Shown piece by piece: positions 53,576 through 61,716 of a stretch of 64,000 bases of DNA. The stretch lies in the NCBI RefSeq assembly GCF_900497595.1, contig NZ_UFQO01000003.1, positions 125,532 to 189,531 of the forward strand. The letters run 5' to 3'. The translations under genes were made by a program, and so were the position numbers. This DNA is from Treponema pectinovorum. GTDB taxonomy: Bacteria; Spirochaetota; Spirochaetia; Treponematales; Treponemataceae. The notes under the pieces are model-generated. The model saw only the letters and a list, made by a program, of their open reading frames with translations. It was not told where the DNA came from and searched no databases. Each line of letters opens with the position of its first letter. The stretch's first letter is position 1.

Positions 53576-54238
53576 TTATTCATTTGGGGGCAACAGACCG
53601 TGTTCTAAAAAGCTAAAGTAACTGTTTTTGGTTATGATTATATGATCCAATACCGCAAGTCCTATAATATTAGCGGCTTTGCAAAGACTCCTTGTCGTAG
53701 AAACATCTTCCCTCGAAGGCTCTGGGCAGCCACCAGGATGATTATGGCTTAAAATTATTCCAGATGCGTGCTCTTTTAATGCTTCCGAAAAAATCTCGCT
53801 GGGTTTTAAAACCGCCATATTGCCAGCGCCTACGCACAAAACTCGAATATTTAAAATTTCTTTTGCACCGTTTACCGTTACGCACACAAAATGTTCGCTC
53901 GGTCGCATTGCGTAGTGTTTTATAAACGGAACAACATCCATCGGCTTATCTACAACCGCTTGTGGATTTCTGTTATGTCTTCTGCCAAGTTCTAATGCAG
54001 CCGCAACGGACAAGGCTTTGCTCAAGCCAACTCCTTCTATTATTTGGAATTGTTCAACCCATTGTTCTGGATTATAGGCGCAGATAACTTTTAACATTTC
54101 TTCCGACATATATTCGACCGGCATCTTTTTTGTTCCACTACCCAAAATCAACATTATAAGTTCTTTGTCGTTGGGGTAGGAAAGTCCATTCTTTTTTGTA
54201 AGCCTTCTTATGTCAATCTGCTCCTTATTTTTGCTCAT
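53576..54238 (-). CDS. radC: RadC/JAB-domain protein
   Basis: A 220-residue RadC-family protein. An N-terminal helix-hairpin-helix segment (IEGVGLSKALSVAAALELG) precedes a JAB/MPN metal-binding core with SHNHPGGCPEPSREDV, where the two His and the Asp bind zinc. RadC was once thought a repair protein, but its cellular role is unsettled. It is the first gene of a same-strand run that includes the PEGA protein, htrA, the lipase and earP. No functional link with them is evident. Confidence 0.92.
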   Translation of the reverse strand: MSKNKEQIDIRRLTKKNGLSYPNDKELIMLILGSGTKKMPVEYMSEEMLKVICAYNPEQWVEQFQIIEGVGLSKALSVAAALELGRRHNRNPQAVVDKPMDVVPFIKHYAMRPSEHFVCVTVNGAKEILNIRVLCVGAGNMAVLKPSEIFSEALKEHASGIILSHNHPGGCPEPSREDVSTTRSLCKAANIIGLAVLDHIIITKNSYFSFLEHGLLPPNE

Positions 54239-54325
54239 AAAAACCTCTGCTTATTTAATTTGCATTGATTTTTGACTTTTTACAGTTTTTTCAAAAAAAA
54301 ATCGTAAAATAGCCGATATTCTTCT

Positions 54326-54964
54326 ATGACAAAAAATAAATTACGAAAAATAAGATTTGGAATCAAAAACAAAATTGTCTCATCATCAATTTTATTTATA
54401 GAAATAACAATCGTGATTTTTTCTTTATTCTCCTGCGTGAGCAACAAAAATATCGAAAGCGAAAAATGTTCAAGGTTGATTTTGGCACAGGGAATAAAAA
54501 CTGAAACTCAACTTGTAGAATTCTTTTTTTCGATGAACCCTGAAATTTCTTTGCAGAAAATCCAAAGCCTTGCGCGAACTTACAAAATTGAATCTGATTT
54601 TGAAGGAATAAACAGCGATGTTGCTTTTGTTCAGATGTGTTTGGAAACTGGATTCTTGCGTTTTGGAAATTTGGTTCAAGAGAACTGGCACAATTATTGC
54701 GGGCTAGGTGCTATAGATGAGAATAATCCTGGCGAGCGATTTGAAACGGAAGAACTCGGCGTTCGCGCCCATATTCAGCATTTGCAAGCATACGCGACAA
54801 CCGAAAATGAAAATTTAAAAGGGAATCTGGTTGACCCTAGATACAGTTGGGTTCATAAAGCAAAGTTTGCTAGCACAATTTTTGACCTTTCTTTATCGTG
54901 GGCAACCGATTCAAATTACGGCAACAAGCTGGATTTGCTGTTACAAAAACTTGAAGAATTTTAA
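54326..54964 (+). CDS. Glucosaminidase-domain lipoprotein
   Basis: A 212-residue predicted lipoprotein: lipobox LFSC with Cys37 after a hydrophobic stretch at about 19-36. The mature part is an endo-beta-N-acetylglucosaminidase domain of the type that trims peptidoglycan. FVQMCLETGFLRFGN carries the catalytic Glu and ENWHNYCGLGA the family's N-x-x-G-L motif; RAHIQHLQAYAT follows. It lies alone on the plus strand between divergent radC and convergent pyrH. No ribosome-binding site is visible, and a TAAAAT box lies 15 bases before the ATG. Confidence 0.85.
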   Translation: MTKNKLRKIRFGIKNKIVSSSILFIEITIVIFSLFSCVSNKNIESEKCSRLILAQGIKTETQLVEFFFSMNPEISLQKIQSLARTYKIESDFEGINSDVAFVQMCLETGFLRFGNLVQENWHNYCGLGAIDENNPGERFETEELGVRAHIQHLQAYATTENENLKGNLVDPRYSWVHKAKFASTIFDLSLSWATDSNYGNKLDLLLQKLEEF

Positions 54965-54977
54965 TTGTGCCTCTGGG

Positions 54978-55676
54978 TTATCCCTGAATGGTAGTTCCAA
55001 TGTAATCTTTGTCTTCCAGAATTGATTTTATATTTTCTAAATTTTTCCCACCAGCGCAGATTACTTTTAGACCCAAACTTTGTGCTTTTTTAGAAGCGAT
55101 AGGATCGAAAGGGCAATTTTTTCCTGGAGTCCACTCATCGCCAACAAGTTTTCTAAAGTCTGCCCAACTTATTTTATCGATTGGTTTTGCATTTGGATTT
55201 TTTCGAGGATCGTCGGTATAAACTTTTTCTATGTTGCTCAAATTTACGACAGTATCGGCATTAAATTTTTGTGCGAGTAAAACCGCATCGTTATCTGTCG
55301 AAAAGCCTGGCTTCCAACCAGCAGCCAAAAGAATAGAACCTTTAAACTCCTCTGCAACAGTGGGATCTGTAACAACGCTTTCTTTGCACAAATCTCCAAA
55401 ACAGGCTTTTACAAATTGAGCATTCAGCCGCGTAGCCATTATTCCAATCCAATCCGCATCTTCTACATTTTCTTCTAAATCGAGATTTGCAACATCTCTA
55501 AAAGCTTTTTGATATATCCTTGCAGGACCACCACCGCCTACAACTAAAATTAATTTTTCTCCTTCATTCTTAGCGAGATATTCTTTTATCATTGAAACGA
55601 ATTTTTTTACAAATTCTGTGTCTGGACCTTCTGGAGCGACTATCGAGCCTCCTACGGATAAAACTTTTGTTGACAT
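54978..55676 (-). CDS. pyrH: UMP kinase, archaeal/spirochete type
   Basis: Phosphorylates UMP to UDP in pyrimidine nucleotide synthesis. The protein has 232 residues, amino-acid-kinase fold. The start VLSVGGSIVAPEG, the LVVGGGGPARIYQKA phosphate loop and the VNLSNIEKVYTDDPRKNPNAK region match the archaeal-type PyrH group, which differs from E. coli PyrH in length and loops. AGGAGG precedes the ATG. It is the last gene of the minus-strand run from cysS, 83 bp after the transglutaminase-like gene. Confidence 0.92.
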   Translation of the reverse strand: MSTKVLSVGGSIVAPEGPDTEFVKKFVSMIKEYLAKNEGEKLILVVGGGGPARIYQKAFRDVANLDLEENVEDADWIGIMATRLNAQFVKACFGDLCKESVVTDPTVAEEFKGSILLAAGWKPGFSTDNDAVLLAQKFNADTVVNLSNIEKVYTDDPRKNPNAKPIDKISWADFRKLVGDEWTPGKNCPFDPIASKKAQSLGLKVICAGGKNLENIKSILEDKDYIGTTIQG

Positions 55677-55759
55677 TTTTTCCTCCCAATCGTCAAGTTT
55701 TTATTCAAACTTGCGCATAGCAATAAAATTTATGCACTCCTAAAACATAGAAGTGATTA

Positions 55760-57448
55760 TCAATAAATTCCTGTGACTATAGGTTTGTTCCACAGAGAAC
55801 TGTAATTTATATTTGATGGAGTCGATTCTTCCCAAATTGACTGCAAAGCATAACTGCGTTCTTTGTAAACAGAGTTGCTGTTTGAAAGCGTTGGTTTTAC
55901 TTCATTAAAGCCCTTTGAAAAAGCGATGTGTTGGCTATCCAAGTTTCCAAAGTAAAAAGTTGCGGGGTCTTCTACTTGTTTAAATGATTTGTATGCAAGT
56001 CCGGCGCCTAAAGATGGGTCAACAGGAATCCAGCCGAAGTTCTCTATGTAGAATTCGCACCACCAGTGATTAAAAGTATTTAACTCAGAATCCACAAGAA
56101 TTCCGCTCATGGTTACAGCAGGAATTTTTAGACTTCGCAGCAAAGTCGTATAAACGATTGCAAAATCGTAAGCGTCGCCGCGTTTTCTTTTTAGCAAATC
56201 CTTTGGCTCAGAGCCGATTTTTCGGATTTCGCTTTGAACTATAAAATTTTTAACGATATATTCGTACAAGATTTTTGCCTGCAGATATGGATTATTCTCT
56301 TTTTTTACGATTTCGCTCGCAAACGCTTTATAATCTGCATCCTCGCTCCTAATTATTTTGTCTTGGGATGTAAAATTTGTGTACAAAATTCTTGATTTAT
56401 CGGCAAATCGGTTTACATTTTTTTGATTTATTTCTGTTTGAACCGCAAAATCTTCTATCACAAAAGTTTGATTGAATCTGAATTTTTTTGCGCTATTTTT
56501 TGAAAGTTCCAAATGGTGAATTATAGTATTTTGATAATTTTCAAAAACTGGCTTAGGTGAACACTCTGTCAGGTTTGTAAGTGGCTGGCTTGCACTAACT
56601 GTAGGATATGGAATTCTAACAGCTAAGGATGAATTTCCTTTTGAATTTATATCATCGATTTCCGTATTAACTTGAACGATATATGTTTTTTTGTCGAAAA
56701 ATTTTTTCGTTCCAATCGCAGACTTTACGCCAAGCATTACAAGATTGCTGTTGCCTTTTTCTGTTTCCACATAAATCTGCCCGCTTGCAGCCCCATCGGG
56801 AACTCGCACGTGAATTTCGCTGTCGCTCCAGTATTCGTAATCGTAATTTTCTTCCAGTGCAGTTATAAAAGAAAATTTCTCGTTCGTGCGCAAGGACAAA
56901 TCTTCCAAAGAAGAATTAAAAAAAACTTTTGCGTTGTTTCGTATTGTGCCAAAATTCTTTCCATTTAAAACCAAAACCTGCCCGACAGAAACCGTTTCAG
57001 GAGAGAACGAAGTTATAACTGGCATTGAAGTTTTTGTGTCTGGAGGAACTTCGATTGGAATTCCTGCCTTGTTTGCAAAGAAAATTGGTTTTGATTTTCC
57101 AGATTTTGTTGAAACTATTACAAGTCCATCTTGCACATTTGAAGGAAGAATGAATTTAATCTCTGCGTCTGTCCATAAAAGATAGCCAGATGAAGTTATC
57201 CTTGAACCGCCAACTTCTACATACGCAGACGATGTCCTTATTTCTCCAAAATTTTTGCCAGAGATAACCATTAAATCTCCAGGCGAACCCACAGTAGGAT
57301 TTACAGATTGAATTTCTGGTAATTTTCTTGCTTGCCAAGTTACTGCGGAAAACAGTCCCAAAATCAAGAGTATCAAAAAGATTACAGAACCCGCTCTAAA
57401 AAGTGGTTCTTTTCTAAAAAGAAGAAAAAATAATTTATCGGCTTTCAA
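55760..57448 (-). CDS. IPT/TIG and transglutaminase-like membrane protein lacking the catalytic Cys
   Basis: A membrane-anchored protein of 562 residues. One membrane helix (about 20-38) is followed by two IPT/TIG domains (about 44-125 and 145-240, each with ISGKNFG or LNGKNFG), a linker, and a transglutaminase-core domain (about 380-490). The core keeps the catalytic His (FNHWWCEF) and Asp (GWIPVDPS), but the nucleophile motif reads RGDAYDFA instead of GxCxDFA. Ala426 therefore replaces the catalytic Cys, and the domain probably binds rather than reacts. The only upstream ATG (57541) lies deep inside the anti-sigma gene, so a TTG at 57448, with an AGG some 10 bases before it, is proposed as start. 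It is third in the sigma/anti-sigma operon. Confidence 0.78.
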   Translation of the reverse strand: MKADKLFFLLFRKEPLFRAGSVIFLILLILGLFSAVTWQARKLPEIQSVNPTVGSPGDLMVISGKNFGEIRTSSAYVEVGGSRITSSGYLLWTDAEIKFILPSNVQDGLVIVSTKSGKSKPIFFANKAGIPIEVPPDTKTSMPVITSFSPETVSVGQVLVLNGKNFGTIRNNAKVFFNSSLEDLSLRTNEKFSFITALEENYDYEYWSDSEIHVRVPDGAASGQIYVETEKGNSNLVMLGVKSAIGTKKFFDKKTYIVQVNTEIDDINSKGNSSLAVRIPYPTVSASQPLTNLTECSPKPVFENYQNTIIHHLELSKNSAKKFRFNQTFVIEDFAVQTEINQKNVNRFADKSRILYTNFTSQDKIIRSEDADYKAFASEIVKKENNPYLQAKILYEYIVKNFIVQSEIRKIGSEPKDLLKRKRGDAYDFAIVYTTLLRSLKIPAVTMSGILVDSELNTFNHWWCEFYIENFGWIPVDPSLGAGLAYKSFKQVEDPATFYFGNLDSQHIAFSKGFNEVKPTLSNSNSVYKERSYALQSIWEESTPSNINYSSLWNKPIVTGIY

Positions 57449-58148
57449 TTTTGCTTGCCTGCTGTAAAGGAAGTGTGTACATATAAGGTACTTCAATTCT
57501 AACAGAGACAGGCGGATTGTTAAAGTCTGGACGGAACACATCTATATCGGAAAAATTAGACGCGAGGTTTGTTGCAGAAACAACTTTTTGGTTTTTATTT
57601 ATAAAAGATGGATTGTATTCGGCTTCGTTATCTTCTTTTGCAAGCGCTTGTGTTGTTTTTTGAGACTTTGTGCTTAAAACCGAAGAAATTTTTGAAGTAT
57701 CAATGTTTCCATCTATAACGAGCTTATTTTCTGCCATTGGTCTTATATTTGTGCGAGCGATTGTTTTTAATTCCTGAACACCGCTATTTTTAATCTTTAA
57801 TTCAATGGGTGCAAAAATTACGGCAAAAATTGCAGCAGCAGACGCAAAAGATACTATCCATTTTTTATATGGGCGATAGATATTTTTTTCGTTTGCCTGT
57901 GCAGTATTTTTAGAAAAACGGAGCTTCGTCTGCAAGCGCTCAAAACTTTGTTCAAGATATACGCTGTCCAAATTGACAGAAATAGAATCTTCTCTAAAAG
58001 CGTTTGAAATCTCTCTTAACTTTTCAAGTTCTTTTTTGCATTTTTGGCACGAAGCAAGATGAGCTTCATACTGTTGCATAAAATTTTCTGGCATTTCGCC
58101 ATCGAGATAGATTGAATGAAGATCTTTTTCAGGACAAATAGACATCAT
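57435..58148 (-). CDS. Anti-sigma factor with zinc-finger domain
   Basis: A 237-residue single-span membrane protein that should hold the adjacent ECF sigma factor inactive. The N-terminal ZAS/zf-HC2 motif H30-x3-C34-x2-C37 (YEAHLASCQKCKKE) binds zinc in this family. A membrane helix follows at about 100-120 (WIVSFASAAAIFAVIF), so the last 115 residues lie outside the inner membrane and could receive the signal. Tandem ATG codons lie at 58148 and 58145, overlapping the sigma gene by 20 bases; the frame is open to 58169. Its stop overlaps the proposed TTG start of the next gene. Confidence 0.87.
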   Translation of the reverse strand: MMSICPEKDLHSIYLDGEMPENFMQQYEAHLASCQKCKKELEKLREISNAFREDSISVNLDSVYLEQSFERLQTKLRFSKNTAQANEKNIYRPYKKWIVSFASAAAIFAVIFAPIELKIKNSGVQELKTIARTNIRPMAENKLVIDGNIDTSKISSVLSTKSQKTTQALAKEDNEAEYNPSFINKNQKVVSATNLASNFSDIDVFRPDFNNPPVSVRIEVPYMYTLPLQQASKIESR

Positions 58149-58686
58149 CGCCTCCAATGATTTTTTCAAGTTGTTCTCTAGCGCGGAACATCCTTATCTT
58201 TACATTTCCTTCTGTAATTCCAAGGACTTTTCCTATTTCTTTGTAATTCAATTCCCCATATTCTCGAAGAATTATGACTTCTTTTAGCGAAGCAGGGAGT
58301 TTTTCCAAAGCGGCAATGGCGATTTTTTGAGTTTCTTTTTTTAATAAATCCGTTTCGCCAGAAGTCTGCTGCCTTTTGTCTTCGTAAAGTGCTTTTTGGT
58401 AAGCGTTGCGCTCGCGTTTTTTTCTGAGCGTATAATTCAGCGAAGCGTTTTTTACAACTCTTATAAGCCAGAATTTTGCATCGTTCATCGAAGGAAAAAC
58501 CATGCCTTTTTCGTTGGCTTTTATAAATGAATCATGAACTAAATCTTCGGCAGCATCTTCATCGTTTACAATTCTCCAGGAAACTTTAAAAAGGAGAACC
58601 ATCGTTTCGTTGTAAATGCGCCGAAAATCTGCGGGATCCGCAGCATCCAGCGGTTTTTCATTGCCGTCCACATCTTTAAGAAACAT
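58129..58686 (-). CDS. ECF-type RNA polymerase sigma factor
   Basis: A 185-residue sigma-70-family factor with only regions 2 and 4. Region 2 covers about 25-85 (NDEDAAEDLVHDSFIKANEKG). Region 4 covers about 130-178 and contains the helix-turn-helix ELNYKEIGKVLGITEGNVKIRMFRAREQL. It is followed directly by its anti-sigma factor, the standard arrangement. A 29-bp gap separates it from cysS upstream, so basal expression may come from the cysS transcript. The regulon cannot be read; the operon's own surface protein is a likely member. Confidence 0.92.
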   Translation of the reverse strand: MFLKDVDGNEKPLDAADPADFRRIYNETMVLLFKVSWRIVNDEDAAEDLVHDSFIKANEKGMVFPSMNDAKFWLIRVVKNASLNYTLRKKRERNAYQKALYEDKRQQTSGETDLLKKETQKIAIAALEKLPASLKEVIILREYGELNYKEIGKVLGITEGNVKIRMFRAREQLEKIIGGDDVYLS

Positions 58687-58715
58687 TTTTTCTCCAATTA
58701 GTTACAAAAAAATTG

Positions 58716-60260
58716 CTAGTTTCTCTTCCAAACTGCCCCATTTGGAGTGTCTATTATAGTTATATTTCGTTTTGCAAGCTCAGCACGAATTTCATCCGCT
58801 CGTGCAAAATCTTTTGCTTTTTTTGCAGCGGAGCGTTCTTCTACAAGTTTTGTTATTTCCTGTGCTTCTGGGTCGTCTTTGTGCAGGTCTTCTTCCTGTT
58901 TTGAATCCTTCAGCTGTTTTTCTGCAAGTTCAATCGCATTTTTTATAACATCGAGAGAAAGCACTTTGTCCATTGTGTATATCGCAGAGAGGCTTTCTGT
59001 CGCTTTGCCTTTTTTCGCGTTCGACTCTTTTTGAAGGCAAGCCATCGCCACAGGAGTTAAAAGGTCGTTTTCCAGGCCTTCTTTAAATTTTGTTAGGTTT
59101 TCGTTTACGATTTTTTTGCCATCTTTTATTTCAGCTGAAAGTGGTTCAAGTTTTTGAATAAAATTTTCTTTATCGAGCAAAAGCCCCTCATCCCTTGCCC
59201 TTAAAACAAGTTTGCAAATCCTTTCGTTTAAAGCCTGTCTTCCCTGTTTTGCACTTTCCATCGCATCCCAAGAAAAATATATCTGCTTGCGATAGTGTCC
59301 GCCCAAAAGGAAAAATCTGTAATCCAAAGCGGAAAAACCTTTGTCCAAAAGAGTTTGCAATCGTAAAAAATTGCCAGAAGATTTAGACATCTTGTTTCCG
59401 CCTTCAATAACTAAAAATTCGTTGTGCAGCCAGTATTTTACCCAAGGACCTTCCTTTAAATCATCTTCTGTAAACGCACCTTCCGACTGTGCAATTTCAT
59501 TTGTGTGGTGAACAGGAACGTGGTCAATTCCGCCAGTGTGAATATCTATGTGCTTGCCAAGATATTTTAAACTCATCGCAGAACATTCAATATGCCAGCC
59601 AGGATAACCTTTGCCCCAAGGGCTGTCCCAAATCATCGCCTGGTCTTCAAATTTTGATTTTGTAAACCACAAAACAAAGTCGGCAGGATTCCTTTTGTTT
59701 TCATCAATTATACTAAGTTTTCTTTTACCAGCGCCCGCTTTAAGTTCATCAAGGTTTAAATTTGCAAGTTTGCCATAATCTTTATAGGTTGAAATGTCAT
59801 AATACAAATTTCCGCCAGCAGTGTAAGTGTGCCCATTTGCTTCGAGTTTTTTTATCAGGTCAATCATCTCTGGAATATGCTCTGTCGCTTTACATATAAC
59901 GTCTGGCGTTCGTATGTTAAGGGCTTTTATATCGCTCATAAAAGCGTCTGTATAAAACTTTGCAACTTCCAGGACAGACTGATGCCTTTCTTCCGCAGTT
60001 TTTACCATCTTATCTTCGCCGTCATCGCTATCGCCAGTTAAGTGACCAACGTCGGTAATATTCATAACATGCTTTATGTCGTAACCCAAATACGAAAGAG
60101 TTTTATCAAGAATGTCTAAAAAAACGTAAGCCCTAAGATTTCCTATGTGCGCATAATTGTATACAGTAGGACCGCAACCGTAAAAACCTACAAAACCAGG
60201 CTTTACACTTTTAAACTCCTGTATTTTATGTCCCATAGTATTAAAAAGTCTAAGGCTCAT
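58716..60260 (-). CDS. cysS: Cysteinyl-tRNA synthetase
   Basis: Charges tRNA-Cys with cysteine in the cytoplasm. The protein has 514 residues, class I fold. The zinc site starts at GCGPTVYNYAHIGNLR with the HIGH-like HIGN at 38-41, continues with WHIECSAMS and GGIDHVPVHHTNE, and the KMSKS loop is intact (NKMSKSSGN). The C-terminal helical domain ends with FARADEIRAELAKRNITIID. AGGAG lies 11 bases before the ATG. It is first in a run with the ECF sigma operon and pyrH. Confidence 0.96.
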   Translation of the reverse strand: MSLRLFNTMGHKIQEFKSVKPGFVGFYGCGPTVYNYAHIGNLRAYVFLDILDKTLSYLGYDIKHVMNITDVGHLTGDSDDGEDKMVKTAEERHQSVLEVAKFYTDAFMSDIKALNIRTPDVICKATEHIPEMIDLIKKLEANGHTYTAGGNLYYDISTYKDYGKLANLNLDELKAGAGKRKLSIIDENKRNPADFVLWFTKSKFEDQAMIWDSPWGKGYPGWHIECSAMSLKYLGKHIDIHTGGIDHVPVHHTNEIAQSEGAFTEDDLKEGPWVKYWLHNEFLVIEGGNKMSKSSGNFLRLQTLLDKGFSALDYRFFLLGGHYRKQIYFSWDAMESAKQGRQALNERICKLVLRARDEGLLLDKENFIQKLEPLSAEIKDGKKIVNENLTKFKEGLENDLLTPVAMACLQKESNAKKGKATESLSAIYTMDKVLSLDVIKNAIELAEKQLKDSKQEEDLHKDDPEAQEITKLVEERSAAKKAKDFARADEIRAELAKRNITIIDTPNGAVWKRN

Positions 60261-60328
60261 ACTCGTCGCGTCTCCTATGAATATACAAAATTATGGGCGT
60301 TGTCTGCTAAAGCAGACCCGGGCTTTTC

Positions 60329-60388
60329 GTGGTTCCGCTTTCGCTGCATTCGCCATAAAAACTTCGTTTTTACGTCGAACTTCGCCAC
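60329..60388. repeat. GTTCCGC palindromic repeat upstream of murB
   Basis: Begins GTGGTTCCGC and ends TTCGCCAC, with an inner hairpin AAAAACttcGTTTTT. A separate perfect hairpin GTCTGCtaaaGCAGAC lies just to the left at about 60302-60317. It is a member of the dispersed family and ends 24 bases before the murB -10 box. Confidence 0.7.
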
Positions 60389-60411
60389 TACAATCCCTAA
60401 CGCAGTTTTGC

Positions 60412-60417
60412 TATAAT
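60412..60417 (+). promoter_or_regulatory. -10 box of murB, leaderless arrangement
   Basis: TATAAT, six bases before the ATG at 60424. No convincing -35 box stands at 16-18 bases; the repeat lies there instead. Confidence 0.55.
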
Positions 60418-60423
60418 ATTCCA

Positions 60424-61407
60424 ATGATTTTAAGCGAATTTGCCCATCTGTTCAATGACGGCAGTTTTTTTAGAGGCGAGGTAAAAAAAAATGAACCTCT
60501 TTCAAAGCACAGCACAATGCACGTTGGAGGTAATGCTCTTCTATTCATAGAACCTTTTGATTTTGAAAGCCTCATCTATGCGGTAAAGCTTGCAATTCAA
60601 AACAACCTGGAATTTTTTCTTGCAGGCGGTGCAAGCAATGTGATATTCCCCGACGAAGGCTTAAATCTTGTAATAACCACGCGCTTTTTAGAAAAACAAA
60701 ACGCAGTAAAACTTTGCACACAAAATTCCGCACAAAATACAATCGAAGTGAGCGCAGGTTCAAGTTGGGGTGCAGTTTTATCGTTTTGCAAAAAAAACGA
60801 TTTGTCTGGCTTTGAAAATTTTTGTGGTTTGAGCGGCACGGTTGGCGGTGCAATTTACATGAACGCAAGTTGCTTTTCGCTTTCAACCTGCGAGCGTTTG
60901 CAAAGCGTTACATATTTTGACTGTGCGGATTTAATTTTAAAAGAATATAAAATGCCTTTAAAAAGCGATTCAAAGTTTTCACAAGACTGGGGATACAAAA
61001 AATCGCCTTTCCAAAATAATTTTTTGCAGGAAAAAGACAAAAAAACTTTTACAAAAAAGATAATTTTAAAAGCGGTTTTTAGCGTGAAAAAAGGTTTTGA
61101 TAGCGAGCGTGCAGACAAAGTTCTACAGGAGCGCACAAACAAAGGGCATTTTTTTGCAGCAAGTGCAGGTTCAGTTTTTAAAAACGAAGCCGAAAAGGGA
61201 ATCATCGCCGGAAAATTGCTCGAAGAGTGCGGGCTAAAAGGCGTTCGGCTCGGTGGAGCGCAAATTTCACCGTTGCATGCAAATTTTATAATCAATCCAG
61301 AAAATAAAGCGACAAGTGCGGATATAAAATCGCTGGTGGAACTTGCACAAGCTAAGGTTTTTAAAGAAAAAGGCATAAAACTCTACTGCGAAATAATCTT
61401 TGTCTAA
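60424..61407 (+). CDS. murB: UDP-N-acetylenolpyruvoylglucosamine reductase
   Basis: Second committed enzyme of peptidoglycan precursor synthesis: it reduces UDP-GlcNAc-enolpyruvate to UDP-MurNAc using FAD and NADPH. The protein has 327 residues from the chosen start. The FAD-binding domain shows STMHVGGNALLF, FLAGGASNVIF and FENFCGLSGTVGGAIYMNA. The C-terminal part has AASAGSVFKNE, with the Ser that donates a proton, and GAQISPLHANFIIN. The frame is open from 60277, but the upstream part is translated repeat DNA, so the ATG at 60424 is preferred. It is divergent from cysS. Confidence 0.95.
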   Translation: MILSEFAHLFNDGSFFRGEVKKNEPLSKHSTMHVGGNALLFIEPFDFESLIYAVKLAIQNNLEFFLAGGASNVIFPDEGLNLVITTRFLEKQNAVKLCTQNSAQNTIEVSAGSSWGAVLSFCKKNDLSGFENFCGLSGTVGGAIYMNASCFSLSTCERLQSVTYFDCADLILKEYKMPLKSDSKFSQDWGYKKSPFQNNFLQEKDKKTFTKKIILKAVFSVKKGFDSERADKVLQERTNKGHFFAASAGSVFKNEAEKGIIAGKLLEECGLKGVRLGGAQISPLHANFIINPENKATSADIKSLVELAQAKVFKEKGIKLYCEIIFV

Positions 61408-61476
61408 AAATATCCGTTTTTGCTGCCATTTTTGCATAAAAAAGAGGAGCACAATGCTACACTGGGCCAGCTGTGC

Positions 61477-61528
61477 GTGGTTCCGCTTACGCTGCATTGT
61501 CGGCAAAGCCGCCAACGCTTCGCGCCAC
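61477..61528. repeat. GTTCCGC palindromic repeat
   Basis: Begins GTGGTTCCGC and ends GCGCCAC. It differs from the copy at 32229-32280 at only two or three positions and lies within the duplicated block. Confidence 0.7.
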
Positions 61529-61655
61529 TTCCATCTGGGCTAGGTTTTGTCGTTTACAAGGCATTTTCTCTTCTCGCCTTTTATCTTAAAAAAACTATGT
61601 CAAATGTTAAGTTTTATTATCAATCATCGATTTTATTTCTTCTTTAACATCCTGT

Positions 61656-61688
61656 AAAAAAAAAGGACAGAAGTTTTCGCTCCTGTCC
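61656..61688 (-). terminator. Terminator of chemotaxis receptor 2
   Basis: On the minus strand GGACAG pairs with CTGTCC and a T-run follows. It is the same structure as at 32409-32443, with a shorter T-run. Confidence 0.85.
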
Positions 61689-61716
61689 ATTCTAACTCAA
61701 ATATAAATATGTTCTT

